Below, piece after piece: positions 7,641 to 21,487 of a stretch of DNA of 64,000 bases. Each line of letters starts with the position of its first letter. The first letter of the stretch is position 1. Origin of the DNA: CAADGL01 sp964643885. Lineage in GTDB: Bacteria; Planctomycetota; Phycisphaerae; UBA1845; Fen-1342. The notes beneath the pieces are model-generated. The model saw only the letters and a list, made by a program, of their open reading frames with translations, did not search any database and was not told the DNA's origin. The stretch is from positions 25,713 to 89,712 of the forward strand of contig CAZXUI010000008.1 of NCBI GenBank assembly GCA_964643885.1. The letters run 5' to 3'. A program made the position numbers and the translations under genes.

Positions 7641-8286
7641 CTGGCAGGCTACGCAACAGCGCCCGGAGGCGCTCGCCGCGATGGAGGAAACGCGGAGAGC
7701 AATTCTCAGCGGCCACGTGGAATGGTCCGTCATGCCGGAGGGAGATGAGAAGCGCGTGATGTCGTTCGTGTCTCGATACGCGCTGAACGGCGACCTGATC
7801 TTCGAGAACCGCGGAGATCGCGAGGGCTGGACGATCTTTGAACCGGAAACGCGGAAGGGAACAAGCCGGATCCCACAATTATATCTGGTCGGGATGGACG
7901 GCACGTGGTGCTATCAAGAAACGGACTTACGAGTGACTGGTTGGAAGCGCGATGGCCGCCGCTCGCCCTGGGATGAGGACATTCGCGACATTTGCAGCAA
8001 GCACGCCCAGGAGATCGTCGACCGGCACAAGGCCCGCTTCGAAGAGCTCTATAACCGGCTGGGCGAGGCCAAAGACAAGGATTCCGACGCGCCGGAGAAG
8101 GTCCGCGAGATCGAGGAATTGGAGAAACAGCTCGCCAAGCTCCGCGAGCCAATCGATGCGATCTTCGAGCGGCAGCTCAAGCCGCGGCTCGAGAAAATCC
8201 CCACCCGGGCCCAGCGCGAAGCGGCCGAGCAAGCCGCCGCACCTGCGACGACACAGGCGGAACCGACGGAGCCGCGCCGGCCGTAG
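7501..8286 (+). CDS. hypothetical secreted protein, probably chimeric
   Basis: Up to 261 residues, with GTG 7501 and ATG 7504 as possible starts; an ATG at 7681 would drop the hydrophobic part. A signal-like segment (TSLLTLYFCLPFVAANW) precedes a domain resembling planctomycete outer-membrane-lipoprotein-sorting-like proteins (MEETRRAILSGHVEWSV, WTIFEPETRKG, MDGTWCYQETDLRVTGW). After WDEDIRDI, near nucleotide 7990, the character changes to a charged coiled coil (EELEKQLAKLREPIDAIF) with an Ala/Thr/Pro tail. The join looks like the fusion of two gene fragments. No ribosome binding site supports a particular start. The function is unknown. Confidence 0.5.
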   Translation: MMYSRQHVATYGLLKKTEAEGANFLFGLELRTSLLTLYFCLPFVAANWQATQQRPEALAAMEETRRAILSGHVEWSVMPEGDEKRVMSFVSRYALNGDLIFENRGDREGWTIFEPETRKGTSRIPQLYLVGMDGTWCYQETDLRVTGWKRDGRRSPWDEDIRDICSKHAQEIVDRHKARFEELYNRLGEAKDKDSDAPEKVREIEELEKQLAKLREPIDAIFERQLKPRLEKIPTRAQREAAEQAAAPATTQAEPTEPRRP

Positions 8287-8294
8287 CCGCCGTC

Positions 8295-8323
8295 TTGGAT
8301 CGCCCGGCACGCACCTGTATGAT
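8295..8323 (+). promoter_or_regulatory. putative sigma-70-type promoter for carB
   Basis: TTGGAT at 8295-8300, a 17-base spacer and TATGAT at 8318-8323, giving a leader of about 50 bases before the carB ATG. No sign of an attenuator or riboswitch in the leader. Confidence 0.55.
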
Positions 8324-8380
8324 CTCCCGACTCGTCAGCGCCGCAGCGGACAGAACCGCCGCGGCCAGAGCGTGGAGAAC

Positions 8381-12073
<3,693 letters not shown>

Positions 12074-12145
12074 GGTGCGCGCAGCCGGCGCGTAATCGTT
12101 CCGACGCTCGTGTAGATGGTCAAATGTCCCTCAACCGGGGGAGCG

Positions 12146-12160
12146 CGGGAGTCTCGCCCG
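12146..12160 (-). repeat. single inverted-repeat element related to the 31-bp repeat core
   Basis: CGGGAGTCTCGCCCG, read on the minus strand as CGGGCGAGACTCCCG, matches the core of the tandem repeat at 1196 at 14 of 15 positions. It sits in the 195-base gap 12074-12268 between the convergent carB and ABC permease genes, where nothing else was recognised. Confidence 0.4.
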
Positions 12161-12268
12161 CAACTCGCTCGGATCCGCCGTCGAGCTATCCGCGCTCTGC
12201 GAGCCGTGATGCAGTATTCTCGACGAACTACACTGGATCCTGCGATTCGTTTGCCGCGCCCCCGGGGG

Positions 12269-13978
12269 TCAGGCTTCCATGCGCGAGAAGTGATGGCCGC
12301 CGACGGCCAGGGCGCCCGCTGCGACGAAAAATCCCAGCGCGACCAGGCCGGAGACCATGTACCAGCCCTCCCGCGTGAGGAAGTCGGGCAGCGAGAGCGC
12401 CTGCGTGCCGCGCATTTCGGTCAGGGTCAGCACGGCCATGCCGGCCATCTCGAGCGTGACGAAGAGCATGCTGGCGATGAGGTTGAAGGTTCCGCCGAAG
12501 CCGGAGGCGATGCGTGCGGGATTGCGCTGGCCGAGGACGGGGAAGCGCGCGCCCAGGCCGATGGCCAGGCCGGACAGCCCGACGCAGACGGAGATGCAGA
12601 TGGCGATGTTGACGAAGCACCAGAGGCTCGGCAGCTCGAGCATGTAGACGGCCAGGCCCATGACGCCGCAGGCCGACAGGCCGGTCAGCGCCAGGGCGAA
12701 GAGGAACTTGATCAGCAGCAGGGTGATGCGGCGCAGCGGCAGCAGCTCGAGCAGCCAGAGCTGCTGGCTCTCGAGCGAGAGCAGCGGGAAGACGAAGCGG
12801 CTGGTGAAGGTCGCCAGGATCAGGCTGACGGTTGTGAGATTCAGAAACGTCATCAGGCTCTTGGTGCCGGGGTGCGAGATGTCGAGCGGCAGGCGGCGCA
12901 GGTTGATCACGTAGAGCAGCAGCAGGCCGAACATGATGCCCATCTGGGTCCACTGCTTGGCGTCGCGGGCGAAGTGCCGCACGTCCTTGAGCAGGACCCG
13001 GGCGAGCCGGCGTGAGAGGAAGAGCCGCGTGGGCAGGCAGACGAGCTCGGTCGCCCAGCCGCGGCGGATGATGGGCGAGTAGCGGCCCTGCGCGGCGCGG
13101 CTGTAGGCCTCGCCCCAGGTGGCGCCGAGGATATTGACCGTCAGCCAGGAGACGAACATGGCGTTGCCGACGACGATCGCCAGATAGAACAGACTGCGGC
13201 CGACGTCGCGCTCGATGGCGGCGACGATGCCCATCGCGGTCCAGGTGCTGGGGATCAGCGGCTGACGGGCGACGGAGAGTTGCCGCATCAGCGTGGGCAG
13301 CCACTGCTCGGACTGGTCGGTGGTGCGCGAGAGCGAGGCCAGCCAGTAGGCGGCGACGAGGACGAGGATCGTGCCCGAGAGCAGGGCGATGCTGAGCGGG
13401 CGGCGCGGAGCCCACATGGCGACGGCCCAGGCGGCCAGCAGACCGATGCAGGCGGGGATGGCGACGAAGCCGAGGAAGTGCGCCAGGAAAAGCGGGTAGT
13501 AGAACCAGCGCACCTGCGAATTCTCCGCCACGGCGAGCATGAGCGGCACGCCGAGCAGCAGAAACGACCAGCTCGAGAGAAACATCCCCTCGATCCATTT
13601 GACGAGGACGACCTGGCGCGGGTTGAGCGGCATGCTGAGCAGGTGGCCGGCCTCGCTGCGGCCGAAGAGCGTGCTGAAGGTGAGCAGGGCGTTGGAGAAG
13701 GCGAGCATGACGGCCAGGACGAGGAAGAAATGGACGAAGATGTGCTGATCGGCGACGACGGCGACCAGGCCCCAGCTGCGGACGTGGCGCAGGACGAACT
13801 CGAGCAGGAGATAGAGCGCGGCCCAGATCAGCCCGAGCAGGATGAGTACGGAGAGCGTCCGCCAGGGGGCGTCGCGGAGCTGCTGATCGAGCAGGTTGCG
13901 AAGCTGAAGCGCGCGGCAGCGGGCCAGAACGACGGCATCCGGCAGGCGCAGGCGGCGCTGCGGGGCGGCCGCGCTCAC
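12269..13978 (-). CDS. ABC exporter permease
   Basis: A 569-residue polytopic membrane protein with about a dozen hydrophobic segments (for example TLSVLILLGLIWAALYLLL, FFLVLAVMLAFSNALL, SIALLSGTILVLVAAYWLA). It resembles the large permeases of ABC-2-like exporters. It overlaps the upstream ATPase gene by 4 bases, so the two are translationally coupled and presumably form one transporter. Long soluble loops lie between helices (RQLSVARQPLIPSTW; RRLARVLLKDVRHFARDAKQW). The substrate cannot be told from sequence. The start is ATG at 13978. Confidence 0.8.
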   Translation of the reverse strand: MSAAAPQRRLRLPDAVVLARCRALQLRNLLDQQLRDAPWRTLSVLILLGLIWAALYLLLEFVLRHVRSWGLVAVVADQHIFVHFFLVLAVMLAFSNALLTFSTLFGRSEAGHLLSMPLNPRQVVLVKWIEGMFLSSWSFLLLGVPLMLAVAENSQVRWFYYPLFLAHFLGFVAIPACIGLLAAWAVAMWAPRRPLSIALLSGTILVLVAAYWLASLSRTTDQSEQWLPTLMRQLSVARQPLIPSTWTAMGIVAAIERDVGRSLFYLAIVVGNAMFVSWLTVNILGATWGEAYSRAAQGRYSPIIRRGWATELVCLPTRLFLSRRLARVLLKDVRHFARDAKQWTQMGIMFGLLLLYVINLRRLPLDISHPGTKSLMTFLNLTTVSLILATFTSRFVFPLLSLESQQLWLLELLPLRRITLLLIKFLFALALTGLSACGVMGLAVYMLELPSLWCFVNIAICISVCVGLSGLAIGLGARFPVLGQRNPARIASGFGGTFNLIASMLFVTLEMAGMAVLTLTEMRGTQALSLPDFLTREGWYMVSGLVALGFFVAAGALAVGGHHFSRMEA

Positions 13979-14829
13979 GACGCGGCTCCGAGCCGGCCGT
14001 CGCCGTCGCCGCCGCCGGGGGGCGCGGCGGCCGAATCGGTAAGGCGGAGGAAGATGTCCTCCAGGCGGGCGTCGGCCGCGGTCTCGCGGCGGAGCTGCGC
14101 GAGCGTGCCCAGCGCGATCAGCCGGCCGGAAAGCAGAATGCCGATGCGATCCGCATGCGTCTCGGCGATATCGAGCGTGTGCGTGCTCATGAAGACCGTG
14201 CCGCCGGCGTCGGCCAGCTCGCGGAAGATCGTCTTGATGACCCGCACGGTTCGCGGGTCGAGGCCGATGATCGGCTCGTCAACGACCAGCACACGCGGGG
14301 AGTGAATCAGCGCCGCGGCCAGCGCCACCTTCTGCTTCATGCCGTGGCTGTAGGACTCGGTGAGATGGTCGAGAAAGCCGCCCATGTCGAGTCGAAAGGT
14401 GAGCTCTTCGAGCCGCCGGTCAGCCACGGCCGGGGGGACGCCGTACATGTCGCGCGTGAAATGGATGAACTCGCGCCCGGTGAGCTTGTCGTAGAGAAAG
14501 GGCTGATCCGGGACGTACGCCAGGTGCTGCTTGGCGCGCCGCCCGTCGGTGGCCATGTCGTAGCCGCAGACGCTGACGGTTCCGGTATCCGGCCGGAGCA
14601 GGCCGGTGGTCATTTTCAGCGTGGTCGTCTTTCCGGCGCCGTTGGGGCCGAGGAATGCGAAGACCTCGCCGGCGAGCAGGTCGAGGCTGAGGTCGCGGAC
14701 GGCCGGTTTGCGGCCGTAGCGCTTGGAGACGCCGCGCAGACTGACGATGTGCTCGTCCGCCGGCCGGAGGGTCGCCCCGGGCGCGTGCGGCTGGGTTCGC
14801 TGGAGGGCGTCGGTTTCCGCGCTGCTCAT
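13975..14829 (-). CDS. ABC transporter ATP-binding protein
   Basis: A 284-residue ATPase subunit that would power the permease encoded next to it. Walker A is GPNGAGKTT, the Q-loop region is YVPDQPFLYDKLTG, the signature is SYSHGMKQK (a variant of LSGGQ with HG), Walker B is VLVVDEPIIGLD, and the H-loop is STHTLD. Domain order and size fit the CcmA/NodI-like drug and polymer exporter group. The C-terminal 20 residues are Gly/Ala-rich. Its ATG overlaps the stop of the preceding gene by 4 bases. Cytoplasmic face of the inner membrane. Confidence 0.92.
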   Translation of the reverse strand: MSSAETDALQRTQPHAPGATLRPADEHIVSLRGVSKRYGRKPAVRDLSLDLLAGEVFAFLGPNGAGKTTTLKMTTGLLRPDTGTVSVCGYDMATDGRRAKQHLAYVPDQPFLYDKLTGREFIHFTRDMYGVPPAVADRRLEELTFRLDMGGFLDHLTESYSHGMKQKVALAAALIHSPRVLVVDEPIIGLDPRTVRVIKTIFRELADAGGTVFMSTHTLDIAETHADRIGILLSGRLIALGTLAQLRRETAADARLEDIFLRLTDSAAAPPGGGDGDGRLGAAS

Positions 14830-15662
14830 CGTTCGTAGACCGGGTCGGGGTCCTCGTGGAATTCGCGTTCGTTGTAGGGCTCATCCACGAGGATGAGCGT
14901 TCCGAACAAAGGCAGTTCGACCTCCTGTCGAATCACCCTGCCGCCGGCCGTGACCCAAGCCTTCACCTTATGCGATTCGACCCGGAATACGTCAACCATT
15001 TCGCCGAGATGCTTGATCTGCTCCTCGGCCACGACGCGGACGAGCACGGAGGAGGTTTCGACGAGGTTGTTGGTCAGGCCGGGCATCAGCTTGCTGAGCG
15101 GGTCGATCAGCTCGAGCCGCCAGGTGCGGCCGACAAAGAGGTTCGGGAGCGTGTCGAAGGGGCGGATGACGTCGCCGAGAGCGCGCGTGGCCTCGGCCGG
15201 AAGCGTCAGCTTGCCGATCTGGTCGCCGACCTGCCACTGCATGGGGAACTCGGGGGCGCCGAAGGATTCGCCCTCCAGGACGATCGGAACACCCAGGCCG
15301 TCGACGCGGAGGTTGAGCTTGTCGAGGCGGCCGTCCTTGGTGTAGGCCAGCGAGCTGCGCACGAGGACTTCGGGAGTGCTCACGCCGCCCGGCAGGGCGA
15401 TCGGCCAGAGGTGCGTGCGGACGCGGACGTTGACCAGGTCGCCGAGCGGGCGGGCCTGCATCCAGCTCGCGCCGATCCGGTGACCGTGCTGGTTGTAGAT
15501 GCCGACCTGGACGCGAAGGATCTGTCCGGGCTCGAGCTTGAGGGCCTCGATGCGGGGCGGGTCTCCGGCGAACCAGCCTGGAACGACATCGGTGATGATC
15601 AGTGCCGTGTTGGCACTGAGCATGCAGGCGATGCAGAGGATGCCGATCCAGCGATTCACCAT
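14826..15662 (-). CDS. membrane-anchored or secreted protein encoded with an ABC exporter
   Basis: A 278-residue protein of unknown family. The N-terminus VNRWIGILCIACMLSANTALIITDVVPGWF is a signal peptide or single anchor. The remainder is beta-rich (LEPGQILRVQVGIYNQHGHRIG, LLVRSSL-like strands, RTWRLELIDPLS, VRVVAEEQIKHLGEMVDVFRVES), a pattern like DUF3108-type periplasmic proteins. ATG 15662 was preferred to an in-frame TTG at 15701 because it puts the signal at the very start. It is the first gene of the operon, overlapping the ATPase gene by 4 bases, so it may bind or deliver the exported substrate (inference). Confidence 0.65.
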   Translation of the reverse strand: MVNRWIGILCIACMLSANTALIITDVVPGWFAGDPPRIEALKLEPGQILRVQVGIYNQHGHRIGASWMQARPLGDLVNVRVRTHLWPIALPGGVSTPEVLVRSSLAYTKDGRLDKLNLRVDGLGVPIVLEGESFGAPEFPMQWQVGDQIGKLTLPAEATRALGDVIRPFDTLPNLFVGRTWRLELIDPLSKLMPGLTNNLVETSSVLVRVVAEEQIKHLGEMVDVFRVESHKVKAWVTAGGRVIRQEVELPLFGTLILVDEPYNEREFHEDPDPVYER

Positions 15663-15711
15663 CGGACGCCGTCCGAAGCCCCCTGCGGCGGCGTGCCGCA
15701 AGCAGCACCGT

Positions 15712-15741
15712 ATTGTATGAGGCGTGCGGAAGCCGGGTCAA
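15712..15741 (-). promoter_or_regulatory. putative sigma-70-type promoter for the ABC exporter operon
   Basis: Read on the minus strand: TTGACC (15741-15736), an 18-base spacer and TACAAT (15717-15712). It predicts a leader of about 45 bases. It lies in the 312-base divergent gap 15663-15974, which also contains the act promoter candidate and no further gene. Confidence 0.6.
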
Positions 15742-15951
15742 CGCAAAGGGCTGCGCCGCCGGCCGGTGCGGGCGCCCGCGATCCGCACGGCCGCGGGCTG
15801 GCGCAGAAGTGATACCCGGGAGGTCGCAATCGGCGGCGGTCTGGTCTAAGATTCCCGGTTCGAAGGTGGCCGATAACACGGACCGGCGAGGTGCCGAAGC
15901 GGTCCGCGCAGCGCCTGGCGAGTTGAAAGTTGCGAAAGCGGCGGCGCGCCC

Positions 15952-15979
15952 TTGACCGAGCGGCGCGACTCCCTATGAT
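15952..15979 (+). promoter_or_regulatory. putative promoter for the act-cox cluster, overlapping the first ATG of actA
   Basis: TTGACC at 15952-15957, a 16-base spacer and TATGAT at 15974-15979. The -10 contains the ATG at 15975. If this promoter is used, transcription starts near 15986 and that ATG cannot be the translation start. A purine-rich GAGAAAGGA follows at 15995-16003. Confidence 0.5.
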
Positions 15980-16667
15980 CCGCCGCAACAATCCGAGAAA
16001 GGACTGTACAGCAATCAGCCCGTTCGAGTTTCCAACCTGGATCAACAGCCTGCGAACGGCTGTTGCGGCGGGAGGCGGTATCGCGGCTCTTTACGCCGCG
16101 GGGATCGTCTATTTCGGCTTTTCGCCCTACGCGACTGACGTCGGCTACATGCCGGTCCAGCCCGTGCCGTACAGCCACGCCGTGCACGTGGGCAAGCTGG
16201 GGCTCGACTGCCGCTACTGCCACACGACCGTGGAAGACTCCGCCCACGCCTCGATTCCGCCGACGCAGGTGTGCCTCGGCTGCCACGCGAACATCAAGCG
16301 GAACGACAGCCCGAAGCTCAAGCTCGTGCAGGACTCGTACGCCAAGGGGGAGGCGATCCCCTGGGTGCGGGTGCATGACCTGCCGGACTATGCGTATTTC
16401 AACCACAGCGCGCACGTGCGCCGCGGCGTGGGCTGCGTGAGCTGCCACGGCCGGATCGACCGGATGGAGGTCGTCTACCAGGCCGAGCCGCTGAGCATGG
16501 GGTGGTGCCTGGAGTGTCACCGGAATCCGGAGCGGTATCTGCGGCCGGTCGAGGAAGTGACGAACATGACGTGGGCTCCGCCGATCGAGCAGGAGGAGTT
16601 CGGGCGGCAGCTCATCAGCCGGTACAACATCAATCCTTCGCAGGACTGTTCGACATGCCATCGGTAG
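15975..16667 (+). CDS. actA: alternative complex III pentaheme cytochrome c subunit ActA
   Basis: A 230-residue membrane-anchored multiheme cytochrome c. One hydrophobic helix (TAVAAGGGIAALYAAGIVYFGF) is followed by the family signature TDVGYMPVQPVPYSH and five c-type heme sites: CRYCH, CLGCH, CVSCH, CLECH and CSTCH. In alternative complex III (quinol:acceptor oxidoreductase) ActA relays electrons on the periplasmic side. ATG 15975 is annotated, but it lies inside a -10-like TATGAT. The true start may be further downstream, perhaps an unusual codon near 16014 behind AAAGGA. It is the first gene of the cluster and actB follows after 13 bases. Confidence 0.93.
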   Translation: MIRRNNPRKDCTAISPFEFPTWINSLRTAVAAGGGIAALYAAGIVYFGFSPYATDVGYMPVQPVPYSHAVHVGKLGLDCRYCHTTVEDSAHASIPPTQVCLGCHANIKRNDSPKLKLVQDSYAKGEAIPWVRVHDLPDYAYFNHSAHVRRGVGCVSCHGRIDRMEVVYQAEPLSMGWCLECHRNPERYLRPVEEVTNMTWAPPIEQEEFGRQLISRYNINPSQDCSTCHR

Positions 16668-16680
16668 CTGGGGGCCGACG

Positions 16681-19600
16681 ATGCTGAGTGATCTGGGCGG
16701 CAAGGCGTACTGGCGCAGCCTGGATGAGCTTGCGGACGCGCCCGAGTTTCGCGCGCGGCTGGAGCGCGAGTTTCCGGAATTCGCGCCGCTGCTGTCGGGC
16801 ACGTCGCGGCGGCAATTCCTGAAGCTGATGGGCGCGTCGCTGGCGCTGGGCGGGCTGACGGCCTGCCGCTGGCCGCAGGAGACGATCGTTCCGTACGTGC
16901 GGCGGCCGGCGGGGCGGACGCCGGGCGTGCCGGTTCAATACGCGACGACGTTCGAGCTGGGCGGGGCCGGCATCGGTGTGCTGGCCAGCAGCTTCGACGG
17001 CCGGCCGATCAAGCTGGAGGGCAACCCGCTCCACCCGGGCAGCCGGGGGGCGAGCAGCGCTATCATGCAGGCGGCGATCCTGGAGATGTATGACCCGGAC
17101 CGCAGCATCTCGATCCGTGTGCGGCGCGAGACGGGGCCCGCGCAGGCGACCTTCGATCAGTTCGACATTTTCGCCAACGAGCACTTTCTCGCTCTTCGTA
17201 CCAGTGGCGGGACCGGGCTGCGCGTGCTCAGCGAGACGTCGAGCTCGCCCACGCTCGCGGCACTCAAGAAGCGCTTCGCGGCCGTCTTTCCGCAGGCACG
17301 CTGGTACGAGTACGAGCCGATCTCGTTCGACAATGAGCGGGCGGGCACGCTGACGGCCTTCGGCGCGGCGTGGCGGCCGCAGTATCGCTTCGATCAGGCG
17401 GACGTGATCGTCTGTCTGGATGCCGACCCGCTGCTGACGCACCCGGCCGCGCTGCAATACACGCGCGATTTCGCCTCGCGCCGCACCGCCGGCGACGAGC
17501 ATCACACGATGTGCCGGCTGTATGCGGTGGAATCGGGCGTCTCGCTGACGGGCAGCAACGCGGATCATCGCTACGCGGTTCGCAGCAGCCAGATTCCGCA
17601 GGTGCTCGTGGAGCTGTGCCGGCAGCTTGCGGCCCTGGGCGTGAATGTGCCGGTAGACCTGGCCGCGGTGGCCGGGTCGGAGCGCGAGTCGCGCTTCCGC
17701 TTCGTCGAGCGGATCGCGCGCGATCTGGCGGATCATCGCGGTCGGGCGGTGCTGCTGGCGGGGCCGGGTCAGCCGCCGGCCGTGCACGCCGTCGTGCATC
17801 TGCTGAACAACTCGCTCGGCAGCATCGGCGGGCCGGTGCAGTACACCGAGTCGCCGGATGCGCAGCGCCAGTCGCACGCGGACGCGATCGCCACGCTGGC
17901 CGACGAGATGAGCAGCGGGGCGGTCAGCACGCTGGTCATCCTGGGCGGCAACCCGGTCTACAACGCGCCGGCCGACGTGGATTTCGCCACGGCGCTGGGC
18001 AAGGTGGCCACCTCGATTCACCTTTCGCTCTATCGCGACGAGACGTCGTCGCTGTGCACGTGGCATGTGCCGCGGGCGCATTTCCTCGAGGCGTGGGGCG
18101 ATGCGGGGGCGTACGACGGCACCTATTCGCTGGTTCAGCCGCTGATCGAGCCGCTCTACGGCGGGCGGACGGTGATCGAGCTGGTGGCGCAGATGACCGG
18201 CGAGGCCGTCACGCGCGGCTACGAGCTGGTGCGGAAGACTTTCAAGGAGCTTCACGCCGCCGGGTTGGATGGCGACGCATTCGAGCGGGCCTGGCGCAAG
18301 GCGCTGCATGACGGCGTGGTGGCCGGTTCGGCCGCGAAGCTCGCCTCGCCGACGATTTCGGCCGCGGCGTGGGGTTCGGCGGTGCGGGGGCTGGCGGAGC
18401 AGTCGCCGGCCGCTTCGGGCGACGAGTTCGAGGTCGTGTTCGCGGCCGATTCGAAGGTCTATGACGGGCGCTTCGCGAACAACGGCTGGTTGCAGGAGCT
18501 GCCGGACCCGCTGACGAAGCTGACGTGGGACAATGCGGCGCTGATCTCGCCGGCCGATGCGCGGCGGCTGGGTGTGGATCGAAACGGGCGGATGCTGCGA
18601 GTCAGTGTGGGCGGGCAGTCGCTGACGCTGCCGGCGTATGTGCTGCCGGGGCATGCGGTGGGCGTCGTGACGCTGCCGCTGGGGTATGGGCGGCGCGAGT
18701 CGGCGGGCGCCGTGGCGGGCGGCGTGGGGTTCAACACCTATTCGCTGCGGTCTCGGTCGGGCTGGTGGGTGGCGCGGGGGGCTCAGGTCTCGCGAACCGA
18801 CGGGCTGCACGTGCTGGCGACCACGCAGGATCACCACGCGATGGAGTCGGAGGTCGGAACCGCCCAGACGCAGAAGCGGATTCCGGCGCTCTTCCGCGAG
18901 GGTACGCTCGACGAGTATCGCGCGTATCTGGCGCACGGGGCGGGGCACAGCGGCCAGGCGGGTGGGCACGGAGCAGGCGACGGTCACAACGGGGCCCAGT
19001 CCGGTCACGGCGCTGCGGATGCGATGAAGGCCGAGAACGGCAAGAAGGGGCATCAGGGGAACTTCGCCGTGTTCGCGTCGCGCGGGACGGTGCATCCGTT
19101 GCCGCTGGTGCAGCCGTTCGGGTCGCTGGTGTTCAGCGACGCGCCGCGCTGGGCGATGGCGATCGACCTGAGCCGCTGCACGGGCTGCGCGGCGTGCGTG
19201 GTCGCGTGCCAGGCTGAGAACAACATTCCCGTCGTCGGCAAGGACGAGGTGCTGGTCGGCCGCGAGATGCACTGGATCCGCATCGACCGCTACTTCCGCG
19301 GCGATCCCGACGATCCGCAGGTCGTGCATCAGCCGGTCACCTGCCACCAGTGCGAGAACGCGCCGTGCGAGCAGGTCTGCCCCGTGGCGGCGACGGTGCA
19401 CGACGAGCAGGGCCTGAACGTGATGGTCTACAACCGCTGCATCGGCACGCGGTACTGCTCGAACAACTGTCCCTACAAGGTGCGGCGGTTCAACTGGTTC
19501 TTCAATCACCACGGCCCGGCGCATCCGCGCTCCAGGAAGCTAGGCGGGCCGACGGTGTTCATGACGCTGAACATCAAGGAGCACTCGACCATGCAGCCGC

Positions 19601-19989
19601 AGCAGCGGCTGACGGAGCTCGAGAAGCTGCGGATGAATCCGAACGTGACCGTCCGCAGCCGCGGCGTGATGGAGAAGTGCACCTTCTGCGTGCAGCGGAT
19701 CGAGAAGGCCAAGATCGCCGCGCGGAACGCGGAGGTCTCGCCGATCGCGACGGCGGCCGCACCGGTGCTGGCGGACGGCTCGGTGACGCCGGCTTGCGCC
19801 GAGGCGTGTCCGGCCGAGGCGATCCTCTTCGGCGATCTGCGGGATGAGAAGAGCCGCGTGGCGGCGCTGCACGGGCATGAGCGCTCCTATGCGATGCTCG
19901 AGGAGCTGAATGTCCGGCCGCGGTTGAAGTACCTGGCCAAGCTGCGGAACACGGCGGGGGGCGCGGCGCTGGAACACGTGAGCGGTTGA
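16681..19989 (+). CDS. actB: alternative complex III iron-sulfur subunit ActB (fused B1-B2)
   Basis: A 1102-residue peripheral subunit on the periplasmic face. The N-terminus has a twin-arginine-type segment, SRRQFLKLMGASLALGG. A molybdopterin-oxidoreductase-like domain (B1) fills about residues 70-740 and by family knowledge lacks the cofactor. A ferredoxin-like domain (B2) starts near 825 with CTGCAACVVAC (C833, C836, C839, C843), then CHQCENAPCEQVCP, then CIGTRYCSNNCPY, and later CTFCVQR and CAEACPAEA, enough for four clusters. A His/Gly-rich linker (about 752-785) joins the two domains. It hands electrons from quinol towards the hemes of ActA and ActE. Confidence 0.95.
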   Translation: MLSDLGGKAYWRSLDELADAPEFRARLEREFPEFAPLLSGTSRRQFLKLMGASLALGGLTACRWPQETIVPYVRRPAGRTPGVPVQYATTFELGGAGIGVLASSFDGRPIKLEGNPLHPGSRGASSAIMQAAILEMYDPDRSISIRVRRETGPAQATFDQFDIFANEHFLALRTSGGTGLRVLSETSSSPTLAALKKRFAAVFPQARWYEYEPISFDNERAGTLTAFGAAWRPQYRFDQADVIVCLDADPLLTHPAALQYTRDFASRRTAGDEHHTMCRLYAVESGVSLTGSNADHRYAVRSSQIPQVLVELCRQLAALGVNVPVDLAAVAGSERESRFRFVERIARDLADHRGRAVLLAGPGQPPAVHAVVHLLNNSLGSIGGPVQYTESPDAQRQSHADAIATLADEMSSGAVSTLVILGGNPVYNAPADVDFATALGKVATSIHLSLYRDETSSLCTWHVPRAHFLEAWGDAGAYDGTYSLVQPLIEPLYGGRTVIELVAQMTGEAVTRGYELVRKTFKELHAAGLDGDAFERAWRKALHDGVVAGSAAKLASPTISAAAWGSAVRGLAEQSPAASGDEFEVVFAADSKVYDGRFANNGWLQELPDPLTKLTWDNAALISPADARRLGVDRNGRMLRVSVGGQSLTLPAYVLPGHAVGVVTLPLGYGRRESAGAVAGGVGFNTYSLRSRSGWWVARGAQVSRTDGLHVLATTQDHHAMESEVGTAQTQKRIPALFREGTLDEYRAYLAHGAGHSGQAGGHGAGDGHNGAQSGHGAADAMKAENGKKGHQGNFAVFASRGTVHPLPLVQPFGSLVFSDAPRWAMAIDLSRCTGCAACVVACQAENNIPVVGKDEVLVGREMHWIRIDRYFRGDPDDPQVVHQPVTCHQCENAPCEQVCPVAATVHDEQGLNVMVYNRCIGTRYCSNNCPYKVRRFNWFFNHHGPAHPRSRKLGGPTVFMTLNIKEHSTMQPQQRLTELEKLRMNPNVTVRSRGVMEKCTFCVQRIEKAKIAARNAEVSPIATAAAPVLADGSVTPACAEACPAEAILFGDLRDEKSRVAALHGHERSYAMLEELNVRPRLKYLAKLRNTAGGAALEHVSG

Positions 19990-20038
19990 GCAGCATGGCG
20001 GCCCGCAGCGCAGCGCGCTGTGGGCGGCGGGAAACGGC

Positions 20039-21483
<1,445 letters not shown>

Positions 21484-21487
<4 letters not shown>

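Noticed and set aside
12116..13015. 299-residue plus-strand frame downstream of carB
   Set aside because: Antisense to the ABC permease; composed mainly of Ala, Arg, Glu, Gln and His with no pattern.
16630..19524. 964-residue open frame on the minus strand opposite actB
   Set aside because: Same reasoning; actB on the plus strand has complete motifs throughout.
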